Source of the DNA: Lewinella sp041392765
GTDB taxonomy: Bacteria; Bacteroidota; Bacteroidia; Chitinophagales; Saprospiraceae
Assembly (NCBI GenBank): GCA_041392765.1
Contig: JAWKLL010000005.1
Coordinates: 141,325 to 205,324 of the forward strand
DNA length: 64,000 nt
Direction of reading: 5' to 3'
Below, piece after piece: positions 63,971-64,000 of the stretch; the first letter of the stretch is position 1, and each line of letters opens with the position of its first letter. Under the pieces are notes generated by a model. The model had not been told where the DNA came from, searched no databases, and worked only from the letters and a program-made list of their open reading frames with translations. A program made the translations under genes and the position numbers.

Positions 63971-64000
63971 TTTATAGCATGACTAAATTTTTCGAATGTT

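Overview
This window comes from a Bacteroidota chromosome, probably a Saprospiria-like lineage. The evidence is the order of the rpoB, ribosomal-protein, nusG, secE and tuf genes, two secreted proteins with type IX secretion (T9SS) sorting tails, promoter cores of the TAnnTTTG type, a CrtZ-type carotenoid hydroxylase, and Bacteroidota-specific families (2TM, DUF2851, DUF2141). Genus and species cannot be told from the sequence alone.

Layout. (1) 1-7830, minus strand: an intact transcription/translation block: tRNA-Thr, tRNA-Tyr, tRNA-Gly, tRNA-Thr, tuf, tRNA-Trp, secE, nusG, rplK, rplA, rplJ, rplL and the 5' part of rpoB. (2) 8.2-10.5 kb: a frameshifted PorE-like envelope protein. (3) About 10.6-22.4 kb: an AT-rich accessory region, read as an integron-like cassette array. 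Genes are separated by attC-like palindromes and by a ~460-bp repeat carrying the first ~40 codons of a tyrosine recombinase. Cargo includes a nine-helix membrane protein, a Cys/His-rich protein, an operon of two hydrolases with a membrane-anchored AraC regulator, and a decayed AIPR phage-resistance gene. (4) 22.4-26.8 kb: a repeat-rich non-coding stretch and two broken genes. (5) 27.1-33.9 kb: a TetR, TolC, adaptor and RND efflux locus ending in a terminator, followed by a short region with a good promoter and three terminators that probably makes small RNAs. (6) 34.5-42.6 kb: metabolic genes (pdxH, crtZ, M20 deacylase, hydrolase, methyltransferase, desaturase, queD), with a palindromic operator shared by the methyltransferase and queD. 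(7) 42.7-44.3 kb: an IS4-type element nested in a foldback repeat. (8) 44.3-64 kb: a T9SS subtilase, tatA, three tandem 2TM proteins, a biotin carrier, SET and DUF2851 genes, hpt, a second T9SS protein, a DtxR regulator, an M28 peptidase, a histidine phosphatase and a rhodanese.

More than a dozen otherwise conserved genes carry single-base frameshifts, and where the ancestral frame can be rebuilt the lesion is usually one missing base in a short homopolymer. This looks more like consensus error in the assembly than real decay. Frameshifted genes are listed as pseudogenes over their full rebuilt span, and many may be intact in the organism. Several dispersed short repeats lie between genes and are recorded individually.
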